From NCBI RefSeq assembly GCF_019802045.1, contig NZ_JAHVHU010000011.1, forward strand, positions 62,001 through 126,000: 64,000 nucleotides of DNA. The letters run 5' to 3'. Positions 1 through 8,020 of the stretch are shown one piece after another. The stretch is from Membranihabitans marinus. GTDB taxonomy: Bacteria; Bacteroidota; Bacteroidia; Chitinophagales; Saprospiraceae. Within the stretch, counting starts at the first letter, position 1; each line of letters starts with the position of its first letter. The translations under genes and the position numbers were made by a program. The notes below the pieces were generated by a model. The model did not search any database, had not been told where the DNA came from, and saw only the letters and a list, made by a program, of their open reading frames with translations.

Positions 1-1
1 C

Positions 2-151
2 ACCGTGGCAAATCTTCTACCCGTCACCTCCATAATACTTCGGTTACCGGGTGAGATCCGGGTGATTAGGCCCAAAGTAATCGAAGCGGAAGCCGCCAAA
101 AGATTACAGAAACTGGACTTTTTAGAAAAATATTATACCCCATTGACGTAA
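2..151 (+). CDS. C-terminal end of a WYL-like regulator (partial)
   Basis: An open frame enters from the left edge and ends at TAA 149-151, giving the last 49 residues of a protein. The tail reads ...GEIRVIRPKVIEAEAAKRL... and ends in KYYTPLT. This hydrophobic-strand then PxxxxxEAxxRL helix pattern is what the C-terminus of WYL-domain transcriptional regulators looks like, and such regulators often sit beside CRISPR-cas operons. It lies 75 bp upstream of cas6 on the same strand, so it could control the cas genes. The identification rests on a short tail and on context, so it is tentative. Confidence 0.45.
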   Translation, partial: TVANLLPVTSIILRLPGEIRVIRPKVIEAEAAKRLQKLDFLEKYYTPLT

Positions 152-226
152 GTTGACAATGGGCGGGGGTATGTTTAGGGTTGAGGGGTAAGTAAATTAA
201 AAAGACATAAGAAAAAATTAATAAAT

Positions 227-886
227 ATGAGAGTATATTTACATTTGACACAAAATACGGAGCCGGTACCATTCGACTACCAGTCTTCCCTGGTTGGTGC
301 CTTTCACAAATGGCTGGGTAATAATGAAATTCATGATGACATATCCCTCTATTCCCTTTCCTGGTTAAGTCATGGAGTAGCTGGAAAAAATGGGTTGGAC
401 TTTCCGAATGGGAGTACATTCTATGTCAGTGCCCCATACCGTGATCTGCTCAAGAAAATGATTGATGGCATATTCCAGGGACAGGATATTCGATGGGGCA
501 TGCAGGTGCGAGAGGTTGTCCTACAGCCAACGCCCGAGTTTGGTGACAGTCGGCGGTTTCTAGTACAAAGTCCGGTTCTGATCAAGCGAAACCGGGTAGA
601 TGGCGACGGGCAACAATATTTCTTCCCTTCTGACGAGGAGTCCAATGGCTACCTCACCGAGACGATGCAGCATAAATTGTCCAAAGCAGGCTTAGCCCAT
701 AATATTGAAGTGATGTTTGACCCGGAGTATCAAAATCCCAAAACAAAGAAGATCCGGTACAACAAAATTGACATTAAAGGTACTTTATGTCCTATCATCG
801 TAAAAGGGGAACCCGAAGCGGTATCTTTTGCCTGGGACGTCGGTGTGGGGAATAGTACTGGGATTGGATTTGGGGCAGTGAGGTGA
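227..886 (+). CDS. cas6: Cas6 CRISPR pre-crRNA endoribonuclease
   Basis: Cas6 cuts the long CRISPR transcript inside each repeat to give crRNAs with an 8-nt 5' handle, here expected to be ATTGAAAC. The 219-residue product has the family length, an N-terminal ferredoxin-like strand (MRVYLHLT), a candidate catalytic histidine in GAFHKWL near residue 27, and the C-terminal glycine-rich loop GVGNSTGIGFGAVR that marks Cas6/RAMP proteins. It is the first gene of the cas operon. The ATG at 227 follows an A-rich stretch typical of Bacteroidota start sites. A separate Cas6, rather than processing by Cas5, fits a type I-B system. The assignment is by motif and context. Confidence 0.9.
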   Translation: MRVYLHLTQNTEPVPFDYQSSLVGAFHKWLGNNEIHDDISLYSLSWLSHGVAGKNGLDFPNGSTFYVSAPYRDLLKKMIDGIFQGQDIRWGMQVREVVLQPTPEFGDSRRFLVQSPVLIKRNRVDGDGQQYFFPSDEESNGYLTETMQHKLSKAGLAHNIEVMFDPEYQNPKTKKIRYNKIDIKGTLCPIIVKGEPEAVSFAWDVGVGNSTGIGFGAVR

Positions 887-899
887 AAAAATAAATGAT

Positions 900-1493
900 A
901 TGAAGTATTATGTAGTAAAATATACGGGACCGTTTGGCTTTATAAAGCCATGGACAGCGGTACGTGACGAAGAAGTATACAGTCAACAATTCCTAACCCC
1001 TTCAATGGTTTCAGGTATTGAAAAAAAATTATTTCCTGAACTTATTAACCGAGAATGGGACATCTATAAGGTAGTAGGACATCGACTTACATATAAACTA
1101 ATATCAAGACAACAGGAACAAACACAGCCACGAGGATGGAACTCTAAAGGTCGAGGAACAAATAAAACGTTTGAGAGACCTAAAGCAATATTAACAAGAG
1201 GTGTATTTGTAAATCCAACACTACACCTTGCCTTTACAGACAAACGTGATGCACAAATAGCTTTTACACAGCACATTTGTTTGGCAAGAAATGAAGATAT
1301 TCTTTATCCCGACAAAATAATAGAAACTTCAAAAGAGGAATTCGAAACCAATACTGAACGTTTTAGAGGTTTTGAATTGGTATTCGAGAAAAATAAAAAG
1401 TCTTTTCTTGTGGGGTATAATCGTTATAATGATTTTGCAAAAATGTATGGGTGGCTAAGGGTACTCGGTAATCCCGTAAAAACTGTATTTTGA
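900..1493 (+). CDS. cas5: Cas5, type I-B Cascade subunit
   Basis: Cas5 caps the 5' handle of crRNA in the Cascade complex. The 197-residue product starts MKYYVVKYTGPFGFIKPW, matching the Cas5 N-terminal RAMP strand followed by the GPF-A/G-F-x-x-P/W signature. The TxSMVSGI segment near residue 34 corresponds to the usual 'TPS...GLL' stretch but is degenerate. The C-terminus GWLRVLGNPVKTVF contains a GxxRVLG glycine turn. The stop codon overlaps the next gene (TGATG at 1491-1495), indicating translational coupling with cas3. Gene order and length resemble the Cas5p group described in Porphyromonas; that comparison is from memory. There is no sign of truncation. Confidence 0.8.
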   Translation: MKYYVVKYTGPFGFIKPWTAVRDEEVYSQQFLTPSMVSGIEKKLFPELINREWDIYKVVGHRLTYKLISRQQEQTQPRGWNSKGRGTNKTFERPKAILTRGVFVNPTLHLAFTDKRDAQIAFTQHICLARNEDILYPDKIIETSKEEFETNTERFRGFELVFEKNKKSFLVGYNRYNDFAKMYGWLRVLGNPVKTVF

Positions 1494-3661
1494 TGAATTC
1501 ATTTAACCACATATTAGCAAAAGGGAAGCCGGATTATACAACGCTGTACGAACATTTATCGTATGTTAAAATTGTAATAGAAAAAATTGCCTCAACAAAA
1601 GGCATTGATAAGACGGTAGCTGCAAAAGGTGCTATTTTACACGATATAGGAAAAGTTCATCCAATATTCCAAAAACGACTACAGCCTGAATACTCATGGT
1701 CAGAAAATGAACCGCCATTCCGACATGAAATAGCATCGCTTCTTTTTTTATCTGTTTTTGACGAATCAATTCACAGTGATCTAATTGAAATGGTAATTGC
1801 TCACCATAAATCCGTGTTAAACGACCCATCAGGAAGAGGCTTATTGGACCTGCCCCAAAATTTTGATTTTGACGTCTTTGATCTGCACTCAGAAGATTGG
1901 GAAAACTGGTCCGTGGGTGCATTACAAATCCTTTCAGCATTTAATATTGACACACCTGAACAAATATTACTCTCACAAGCAAGAGCTAACTATGAAAAAG
2001 TGGTTGAATTTGTAGAATCGAAAATCAATAATCACGGTTATTCAAAATATAAAGGTTTGCTGGTTTCTGCAGATCATTTTGCTTCAGCCCTTATCGATAA
2101 AAGTGATGAGCAAGCCAAACAAATATTCAAAACACCAAACTTAGAATTTTATAATCGGGAAGGTGAACTATATCCATTATCTCTCAAAAGTGATTCGTCT
2201 TCAAAAAAGCACACTATTGTAGTTGCCTGCACCGGCGCCGGCAAAACAGACTTTTTGTTCAGGCGCTGCAAAGGTAGAGTATTTTACACTCTACCCTATC
2301 AGGCGTCTATCAACGCCATGTATAATCGAGTGAAGAATGAGTTGGAAAGCACTAACCCAAACCTTGATATCAGGGTTTTACACACATCATCTTCTGTTAC
2401 CGTGAAAAACGGGACTATTGAAGAGAAAATGAAACAAAGTCTTGTTGGTTCTTCGATTAAAGTGTTAACCCCCCATCAATTAGCAGGAATAATTTTTGGT
2501 TGCAAGGGCTTTGAATCTATAATCACCGATATTGAAGGCTGTGATGTTATCCTCGATGAAATCCATACCTACACAGATATTACAAGGTCCATTGTTTTAA
2601 AAATTGTTGAGGTTTTAAACCGTCTCAATTGCAGGCTACACATAGGAACGGCAACTATGCCTACCGTTTTGTATAATAAGATTTTGAACGTGCTCGGAAA
2701 AGAAAATGTAATGGAAGTCAAGCTCACCAAGGCAGAACTGGATAGGTTTGACCGACATACAACACACAAGATTGAAAGCTGGAATGATACAACAGAAATT
2801 ATTCAATCAGCTATAGAGAAAAATCAAAAAATTCTCCTTGTGTGCAACCGTGTAAAGTCAGCTCAGGATATATATAATTTTTGTGTAGAACATTATGATG
2901 TCCCAAGTCTGTTAATTCACAGCCGGTTTAAAAGAGGAGATAGAAACGAGAAAGAAGAGCTTCTTTTAGGATTGAACGAAGATGGAGAGCCAAATGGAAA
3001 ATTCAATACAAGTAAAAATTCTTGCATTGTTATTGCCACTCAAGTTGTTGAAGTAAGCTTGGATATAAGTTTTGACCTGATGGTGACAGAAACAGCACCT
3101 TTGGATGCTATGATTCAGCGATTTGGCAGAGTAAACCGCAAACGTACAAATGAGACGATTGGACATTTAAAGCCGGTATATATTATAGCGCCACCTGATG
3201 ATACAAAGAAAGCTCTTCCATACAAATTGAAAGTATTAGAAAAAAGTTACAAGATTCTACCGACTAGTGACACATTACATGAAAGAGATTTGCAGCTAAT
3301 GCTTGATAAAGTGTTTCCAGAGATAGATGTCATTGACATTGAGACACACTCTGTTTTTAAAGCGGACGGGACTTGTAAGTTACAGTATTTAACACACCGG
3401 GCAAAATCGTACTTGTTGAAGTTGCTCGAGATTGACAGTGTAAGCTGTATTCTGAATAAGGATATTGAAAGTTATGAAAACTCTGGATACGACGATCGAA
3501 TTCTTTTGGAAATCCCCGCCAGATACTGGCAGGTAAAAGACTTTCCACAAGGCAAGTACGGAACAAAACCGTTTATTATGCCAGACCATTCATATTCTAG
3601 TGAATTTGGGTTTGAAATTGAAAAAGCAAAATCATTCAGCACAACAGAAAGCTTCCTTTAA
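1493..3661 (+). CDS. cas3: Cas3 HD nuclease-helicase
   Basis: Cas3 is recruited by target-bound Cascade, then unwinds and degrades the invading DNA. The protein begins with an HD phosphohydrolase domain (AILHDIGKVHP, HD at about residues 50-51, and HH in IAHHKSVL), followed by a superfamily 2 helicase: Walker A CTGAGKTD near residue 248, DEIH box near 354, and the late motif QRFGRVNRK. About 722 residues, with HD and helicase fused in one chain, is the usual I-B arrangement. The ATG at 1493 overlaps the cas5 stop; an in-frame TTG one codon earlier is less likely. All catalytic motifs look intact, so the interference nuclease appears functional. Confidence 0.95.
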   Translation: MNSFNHILAKGKPDYTTLYEHLSYVKIVIEKIASTKGIDKTVAAKGAILHDIGKVHPIFQKRLQPEYSWSENEPPFRHEIASLLFLSVFDESIHSDLIEMVIAHHKSVLNDPSGRGLLDLPQNFDFDVFDLHSEDWENWSVGALQILSAFNIDTPEQILLSQARANYEKVVEFVESKINNHGYSKYKGLLVSADHFASALIDKSDEQAKQIFKTPNLEFYNREGELYPLSLKSDSSSKKHTIVVACTGAGKTDFLFRRCKGRVFYTLPYQASINAMYNRVKNELESTNPNLDIRVLHTSSSVTVKNGTIEEKMKQSLVGSSIKVLTPHQLAGIIFGCKGFESIITDIEGCDVILDEIHTYTDITRSIVLKIVEVLNRLNCRLHIGTATMPTVLYNKILNVLGKENVMEVKLTKAELDRFDRHTTHKIESWNDTTEIIQSAIEKNQKILLVCNRVKSAQDIYNFCVEHYDVPSLLIHSRFKRGDRNEKEELLLGLNEDGEPNGKFNTSKNSCIVIATQVVEVSLDISFDLMVTETAPLDAMIQRFGRVNRKRTNETIGHLKPVYIIAPPDDTKKALPYKLKVLEKSYKILPTSDTLHERDLQLMLDKVFPEIDVIDIETHSVFKADGTCKLQYLTHRAKSYLLKLLEIDSVSCILNKDIESYENSGYDDRILLEIPARYWQVKDFPQGKYGTKPFIMPDHSYSSEFGFEIEKAKSFSTTESFL

Positions 3662-3675
3662 AAACAAAACAATTT

Positions 3676-5211
3676 ATGAATACAGTTCCAGTCGGTCGCA
3701 CATTATTAAATGCTTACAATGAAAAATATGGCAAGTCGTACTCAGCAAAGGAGTTCTTTGACAATGTTTACTTTGAGACATTCTTTAACAATAAAAAATA
3801 TTTATACTGGGTTCAAAACTCGCCCTTCGTTCAGGAACTTTCTACTTCGAAAAAAGGTGAAAAAGGTATTCGTGAAACGATTAAAGATAATGAAGGTAAG
3901 ACCTTAAAATTTGATTCAGAAGACGAAGCTCAAAGTTATCTCGAAACGGTTGTTAAACCCCGAAATGATTTCCTTGAGGTAAAGTCTTTGGGAAAAAACG
4001 GGATTAAAATCCTAAAAACTCTAAACAAAGATGAAAGAAAAATCAAATTAGAAGAATTTCATATCAAAGTGAATGATGCTTATGAAAATAATGATATAGA
4101 AGCAAGTGTTGCTTTGGGTTTTCCCGCATCCGAATCCAAAGAATTCGCCACTACGTCCGGCCTTGTGAGTTCAGTAAAAATAGAAATAGATATTGAGGAA
4201 ATCTATTTGTCATGGATAGGAGCTGGTTTGAGCATTGGCGTATCTGGTGGTTTTTCCATCCTGTTTGACCAACCAGATATATTATTAAAAGTCTATGATG
4301 GTTGGAAAGTTTATCGGAAATTTTTGAACAATCCTTCATTAGAGGATTTAGCACCCAATAAAATTACCAGTTGGAATGGACAGTGGTTAAACTATAATTA
4401 TGACAAATATCCAGAACCCGACCCTGACTTTGGAACGTTAAACGACAAGGGGTTTTTTAAGGTCACTACAAAAGGAACTGTCCTCAACACGGTGAAATGG
4501 AGTCAGCTGTTTTTCAACCTATCGAAACATTTCTCCAATAAAACCTACACAGGCTATTTATTCAGCTTTGGACAAACAAATACAACTCTTGGTTTCTTTC
4601 CATTTCGATTTGATGAAGCTAAAACATTAATTGGCACATACAAGAAGTTGTTTGGTGAAAATGCCGCTCTACGTGACGCAAAAAAATATGAACAAATGTA
4701 TGGCATTCACATCAAGCGGGCTTGTGAACTGGGTGCTATTGGCATACAGGCGCTGGAACCTGAAGGACTGAAAGAATATTTTAAGCCCGGGAAAACACCC
4801 TCCTTTAAAAAGAAAAACAATGAAGAAAAGGATTATGAAAAAAACATCATTCCATTTAGAACTTATAAAACCTGGTTATTAGCTATGATTTCAAAAAACA
4901 AAGAGGAAATGGTTGACTATACAGCCACAGTCGCAGAAACGCTCATTCAGTGTGCAGAAGCATACCGTAAAAAGAAAAAGGGAAAGACAAAGTTTTCAAA
5001 TCAAATTAAAGAGCTTCTTTCTTCCAGTTCAAAAAGAGCTTTTATCGACCAGCTCTCTGAGTTGGTAAGTGACAAGGAATTTGTCAACAACGACCAACTG
5101 GACGTCTTTAACGAACTAAAAAACAGAGTTCATTTAAGCAACAGTATTGATTTTAAATATTTAATCACTTTAATCAAATTCGATTACGCTTTTCAAAGCA
5201 GAAAAGCTTAA
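3676..5211 (+). CDS. cas8b: Cas8b-like large subunit of type I-B Cascade
   Basis: This 511-residue protein has no catalytic motif I can recognise. Its length, its position between cas3 and cas7, and its lysine-rich helical C-terminal third (about residues 400-511, resembling the small-subunit region of Cas8 proteins) make it the Cascade large subunit, which recognises the PAM and recruits Cas3. Cas8 proteins diverge so far that direct motif assignment is unreliable. The arrangement resembles the Csp1-type large subunit of the Porphyromonas-like I-B branch, again from memory. It starts 14 bp after cas3 and ends 18 bp before cas7, so it belongs to the same operon. Confidence 0.75.
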   Translation: MNTVPVGRTLLNAYNEKYGKSYSAKEFFDNVYFETFFNNKKYLYWVQNSPFVQELSTSKKGEKGIRETIKDNEGKTLKFDSEDEAQSYLETVVKPRNDFLEVKSLGKNGIKILKTLNKDERKIKLEEFHIKVNDAYENNDIEASVALGFPASESKEFATTSGLVSSVKIEIDIEEIYLSWIGAGLSIGVSGGFSILFDQPDILLKVYDGWKVYRKFLNNPSLEDLAPNKITSWNGQWLNYNYDKYPEPDPDFGTLNDKGFFKVTTKGTVLNTVKWSQLFFNLSKHFSNKTYTGYLFSFGQTNTTLGFFPFRFDEAKTLIGTYKKLFGENAALRDAKKYEQMYGIHIKRACELGAIGIQALEPEGLKEYFKPGKTPSFKKKNNEEKDYEKNIIPFRTYKTWLLAMISKNKEEMVDYTATVAETLIQCAEAYRKKKKGKTKFSNQIKELLSSSSKRAFIDQLSELVSDKEFVNNDQLDVFNELKNRVHLSNSIDFKYLITLIKFDYAFQSRKA

Positions 5212-5229
5212 CAAATAAATTTACAACTT

Positions 5230-6291
5230 ATGTCAAACACAATTTACATCCGTACATTAAAAAAGGCCGAACACACTGTATTTGGTGTGGAGGACGGTCA
5301 GAAAAGATATTATGACCCTCAATTCAACAAATATATTCCATACTCCAGTGGTCAGCAAGTTAAACACTCCATCATTGACAAACTAACTTCTGTCATCAGC
5401 AAAATACCATCACCAACCACATTTGTATTTGATGTGAACAAAAAAGGAGAACTTGGAGAAGGTGAGGTATTTGCGAGTTGTGATCCGTCATATGCCGATC
5501 AATTATTTGGCGGATGGATGAAAGCCCCCCAGGGAGGAAAGGAAAAAACCTTGAAACGTAGAAGCCCGCTTTCTATTTCAGCAATGCGAGGCATACATCC
5601 GCTTTTGTGTGGAATAAATTCTGAAAACATTTCCTTTGATCGAACAGACATGCCAAATAATGAAGTGATTGTTCGCGGACCAAAAGGAGAAGAGCTTACA
5701 GAGGGACAAATCGCAGAACTCTTAGAAGGGAAAGACAGAAGTCTGAGCAGAAAATGGATTCCAAGCAATCGAAGAGCAACCGGATTGTTTGTTCAGGATA
5801 TTGCTATTGACCTGAGAAAGCTTTTTTCAGTAAACACAAATCCTTTAGAGCCAGAGATGAATGATGAGACTATTGAGAAATTAAAAGAGAAAGGATGGAT
5901 TGAAAGCAAAAATGTATTCGGCCCTTGTCTTGTTGCACCAAAGAACATGCGAGAAGAATTGATTCCTGCACTGGCAGAATCCATCATTCATTGGCATATC
6001 ACTTCCAATCAGTCGCGTACTTTTAGCTTGATGGAAACCCTAGCTATAACCATAAGTGACAATGCAAATAAAATTGCCGGAAGTATACGGGCCAAATTAC
6101 AGGAAGAAGAGGAAAATAAGGCTTTACCTGTCATTGAGGAAGATCTGGATGGGGTTCAAACTTTTGTAACTCTTTCTGCGAGCGGATATATACCTACCAA
6201 ATCAGAAAATGCTAATGCTTTGGAGCAGGCAAAAGAAGAATTGGTTAAAAGAATGGAGAGTTTTGAATATGAAGATAGAATAAATATCTAA
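5230..6291 (+). CDS. cas7: Cas7 backbone subunit of type I-B Cascade
   Basis: Cas7 forms the helical filament that holds the crRNA spacer. The 353-residue protein has features of the Cas7 RAMP fold: an N-terminal strand MSNTIYIRTLKKAEHTVFG, a central segment with RSPLSISAMRGIHPLL, a glycine turn VRGPKGEEL and a hydrophobic strand TGLFVQDIAIDLRKLF. It lies directly after the large subunit, as cas7 does in many I-B operons. The operon is interrupted downstream: the next gene is a REP-associated transposase rather than cas4. The C-terminal 60 residues are acidic and helical. Family membership is inferred mainly from size and context, as in the Csp2-type Cas7. Confidence 0.8.
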   Translation: MSNTIYIRTLKKAEHTVFGVEDGQKRYYDPQFNKYIPYSSGQQVKHSIIDKLTSVISKIPSPTTFVFDVNKKGELGEGEVFASCDPSYADQLFGGWMKAPQGGKEKTLKRRSPLSISAMRGIHPLLCGINSENISFDRTDMPNNEVIVRGPKGEELTEGQIAELLEGKDRSLSRKWIPSNRRATGLFVQDIAIDLRKLFSVNTNPLEPEMNDETIEKLKEKGWIESKNVFGPCLVAPKNMREELIPALAESIIHWHITSNQSRTFSLMETLAITISDNANKIAGSIRAKLQEEEENKALPVIEEDLDGVQTFVTLSASGYIPTKSENANALEQAKEELVKRMESFEYEDRINI

Positions 6292-6308
6292 GTAATCAAC
6301 CTCTTCTT

Positions 6309-6413
6309 ATGCCAACCTCCACAAACATATCACTTCCGCTACTGATTGGCCAAGCCTATCATATCTACAACCGGTGCAATGACAAAAGCAAATCTTTTTT
6401 CATTATTCTGTAG
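6309..6413 (+). pseudogene. 5' remnant of a REP-associated tyrosine transposase
   Basis: A 34-codon frame from ATG 6309 to TAG 6411-6413 reads MPTSTNISLPLLIGQAYHIY..., nearly the same as the first 30 residues of the intact transposase that starts 220 bp downstream (MPSSTDISLPLLPGQAYHIY...). It then diverges (SFFIIL) and stops. This is a truncated second copy of the same gene, lying 17 bp after cas7 and directly before a REP palindrome. It suggests two insertion events, or a tandem duplication followed by deletion, at this site. It has no catalytic residues and cannot be functional. Confidence 0.85.
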
Positions 6414-6430
6414 ATCTGACAGATCCCGGA

Positions 6431-6476
6431 GCGGCAGATTTGACAGATCTCCAAGATCTGTTAAATCTCATGCCGC
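6431..6476. repeat. REP palindrome, copy 1 (upstream of RAYT)
   Basis: A 46-bp imperfect palindrome begins GCGGCAGATTTGACAGATCT and ends AGATCTGTTAAATC...GCCGC, with a CCA-type centre. The outer GCGGC/GCCGC and inner GATTT-ACAGATC arms can form a long hairpin. A half copy (GATCTGACAGATCCCGGA) precedes it at 6413-6430. The same palindrome occurs inside the RAYT gene, downstream of it, and at the end of the CRISPR array. Repetitive extragenic palindromes of this sort are the known substrates of RAYT transposases. Confidence 0.85.
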
Positions 6477-6528
6477 TCTTGTCCACCATAGGCTTGTATC
6501 ATAAACCAAAAATAAATATATTGAACCA

Positions 6529-7401
6529 ATGCCTTCCTCCACAGACATTTCGCTCCCACTGCTGCCCGGACAGGCCTATCACATCTACAACCGGGGCAAT
6601 GAAAAAAGGCAAATCTTTTTTCAGGAGGATAACTTTTCGTATTTCCTAAAGCGATATCAGGATTACGTGAAGGACTACATGGATACGTATGCCTATTGCT
6701 TGCTCGATAATCACTTTCATATATGTGTACGTGTAAAATCCGGTGAAGAAGTCATTGCTTCAGCCAAAGATGATGAGAGTTTTAAGTTAGACCGGCATTT
6801 TGTGCAGAGATATGTGATGCCACATTTAAAAACTATCGGTGTCAAAGCTGATGCGGCACGTGATGCAGGTACGGCAGATTTGACAGATCTCGGAGCGGCA
6901 AGTGACGCGGCAGATTTGACAGATCTCCAAGATCTGTTAAATCTTAAGCCGCATCTTTTGCCGCATTCACTACAGAACAACTTGATCACAGAATACGACC
7001 TCCATCCGGAAAAAATAACCAACCTCCCTTTTGAAACACAGCTTGGCTCATACATCGTCAGTCAACGATTGCGGAGGTTCCTACTGAGCTATGCCAAGTC
7101 CATTAATAAACAACAAGACAGAACAGGAAGCCTGTTTCAAAAAACATTTAGACGACGATGGATAGCAACAGATGAAGATCTGAAATCAGTGATTACTTAT
7201 ATTCACCACAATGTCATACACCATGGTTACAATACGAGTTATGATGGATACCCCTGGAGTTCATACCAGGAATATGTTTCTGACAACGAAAACGCCATCG
7301 TCTGCAAGAAGGGTTTATCATTATTTGGCAGTAAAAAGGAGTTCATCCGGTTTAGTGCCGACTTTCAAACCAAAAAGATAGAAGAAATGGAATTTAAATA
7401 G
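6529..7401 (+). CDS. REP-associated tyrosine transposase (RAYT, Y1_Tnp/IS200-like)
   Basis: RAYTs are single-copy HUH-type, IS200-related transposases thought to mobilise REP palindromes. The 290-residue product shows the Y1 domain start AYHIYNRGNEKRQIFFQ, the HUH motif HFHI in LLDNHFHICVRV (about residues 62-68), and the C-terminal YAKSINKQQDRTGSLFQ segment, whose tyrosine fits the catalytic nucleophile, followed by QKTFRRRW. Between these lies a segment (about residues 115-141, ADLTDLGAASDAADLTDLQD...) that is a REP element read in frame. The gene sits between cas7 and cas4 on the same strand and splits the cas operon. The HUH and Tyr motifs look intact. Confidence 0.9.
   Translation: MPSSTDISLPLLPGQAYHIYNRGNEKRQIFFQEDNFSYFLKRYQDYVKDYMDTYAYCLLDNHFHICVRVKSGEEVIASAKDDESFKLDRHFVQRYVMPHLKTIGVKADAARDAGTADLTDLGAASDAADLTDLQDLLNLKPHLLPHSLQNNLITEYDLHPEKITNLPFETQLGSYIVSQRLRRFLLSYAKSINKQQDRTGSLFQKTFRRRWIATDEDLKSVITYIHHNVIHHGYNTSYDGYPWSSYQEYVSDNENAIVCKKGLSLFGSKKEFIRFSADFQTKKIEEMEFK
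6873..6952. repeat. REP palindrome inside the RAYT coding sequence
   Basis: A half REP (GGCAGATTTGACAGATCT, from 6873) is followed by a complete 46-bp REP at 6907-6952 within the transposase gene. The full copy differs from copy 1 by only a couple of bases near its right end. It keeps the reading frame and encodes the ADLTDLQDLLNLK-type linker between the HUH motif and the tyrosine helix. Confidence 0.85.
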
Positions 7402-7403
7402 GG

Positions 7404-7475
7404 GCGACAGATTTGACAGATCCTGGGGCAGCAGATTTGACAGATCTCCAAGATCTGTTAAACCTAAAACCGTCC
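7404..7475. repeat. REP palindrome, copy 3 (downstream of RAYT, degenerate)
   Basis: Immediately after the RAYT stop comes a half copy (GACAGATTTGACAGATCC) and then a full but partly decayed palindrome from about 7428 to 7473, with core CAGATTTGACAGATCTCC and right arm GATCTGTTAAACC. Together with copy 1 it brackets the RAYT gene, which marks the mobile unit inserted between cas7 and cas4. Confidence 0.75.
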
Positions 7476-7507
7476 AAACCGATACCATAAATTAAATCAA
7501 AATAACT

Positions 7508-8020
7508 ATGCCCATCACCGCCACCCATATCGCCTATTATCATGTATGCCATCGGAAGGTATGGCTGTTTCACCATGGTATTCAAATGGAGCACACCAGC
7601 GAGCTCGTGGCAGAAGGTAAATTAATCGACGAACACTCTTATCCACAGCGAGCTGCGAAGTGGCAACAGCTTGAGTTACCCGGAATAAAGATTGATTATT
7701 TTGACCCCAAAACATTCACCCTTCGGGAAGTCAAGAAATCCAATAAAAAAGAAGCTGCCCACCTCGCCCAGGTCAAATACTATATGTATATTCTACGGCA
7801 ACACGATATTCCGGTAAAAAAAACCATTTTGGAATATCCCAAACTACGTATTACTGAAGAAGTAGCCTGGGAAGATGTGGATGAGGAAAGTGTGGAAACA
7901 TGGGTAAATGCTGTCCATGAAATTATAGAGGAACTCAAATGCCCACCACGTATAAATAAACCGATATGCAAAAAGTGTGCGTACTATGAATTTTACTACG
8001 CTGAAGAAAGTGCACCATGA
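7508..8020 (+). CDS. cas4: Cas4 RecB-family nuclease (altered Fe-S site)
   Basis: Cas4 works with Cas1-Cas2 to select and trim prespacers by their PAM. The 170-residue product has the family start VCHRKVWLFHHGIQMEHTSE with the first cluster cysteine at C14, the RecB-type motif around DYFDPKTFTLREVKKS, QVKYYMYIL in the QxxxY position, and the C-terminal cysteine region with C145, C154 and C157 (ICKKCAYYEF). In the relatives I remember, the last cluster cysteine follows directly as YYEFC or YYDFC; here that codon is TAC (Y163, 7994-7996). The stop overlaps cas1 (ATGA, 8017-8020). The missing cysteine could weaken the Fe-S cluster, or nearby C145 might substitute. Confidence 0.93.
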   Translation: MPITATHIAYYHVCHRKVWLFHHGIQMEHTSELVAEGKLIDEHSYPQRAAKWQQLELPGIKIDYFDPKTFTLREVKKSNKKEAAHLAQVKYYMYILRQHDIPVKKTILEYPKLRITEEVAWEDVDEESVETWVNAVHEIIEELKCPPRINKPICKKCAYYEFYYAEESAP

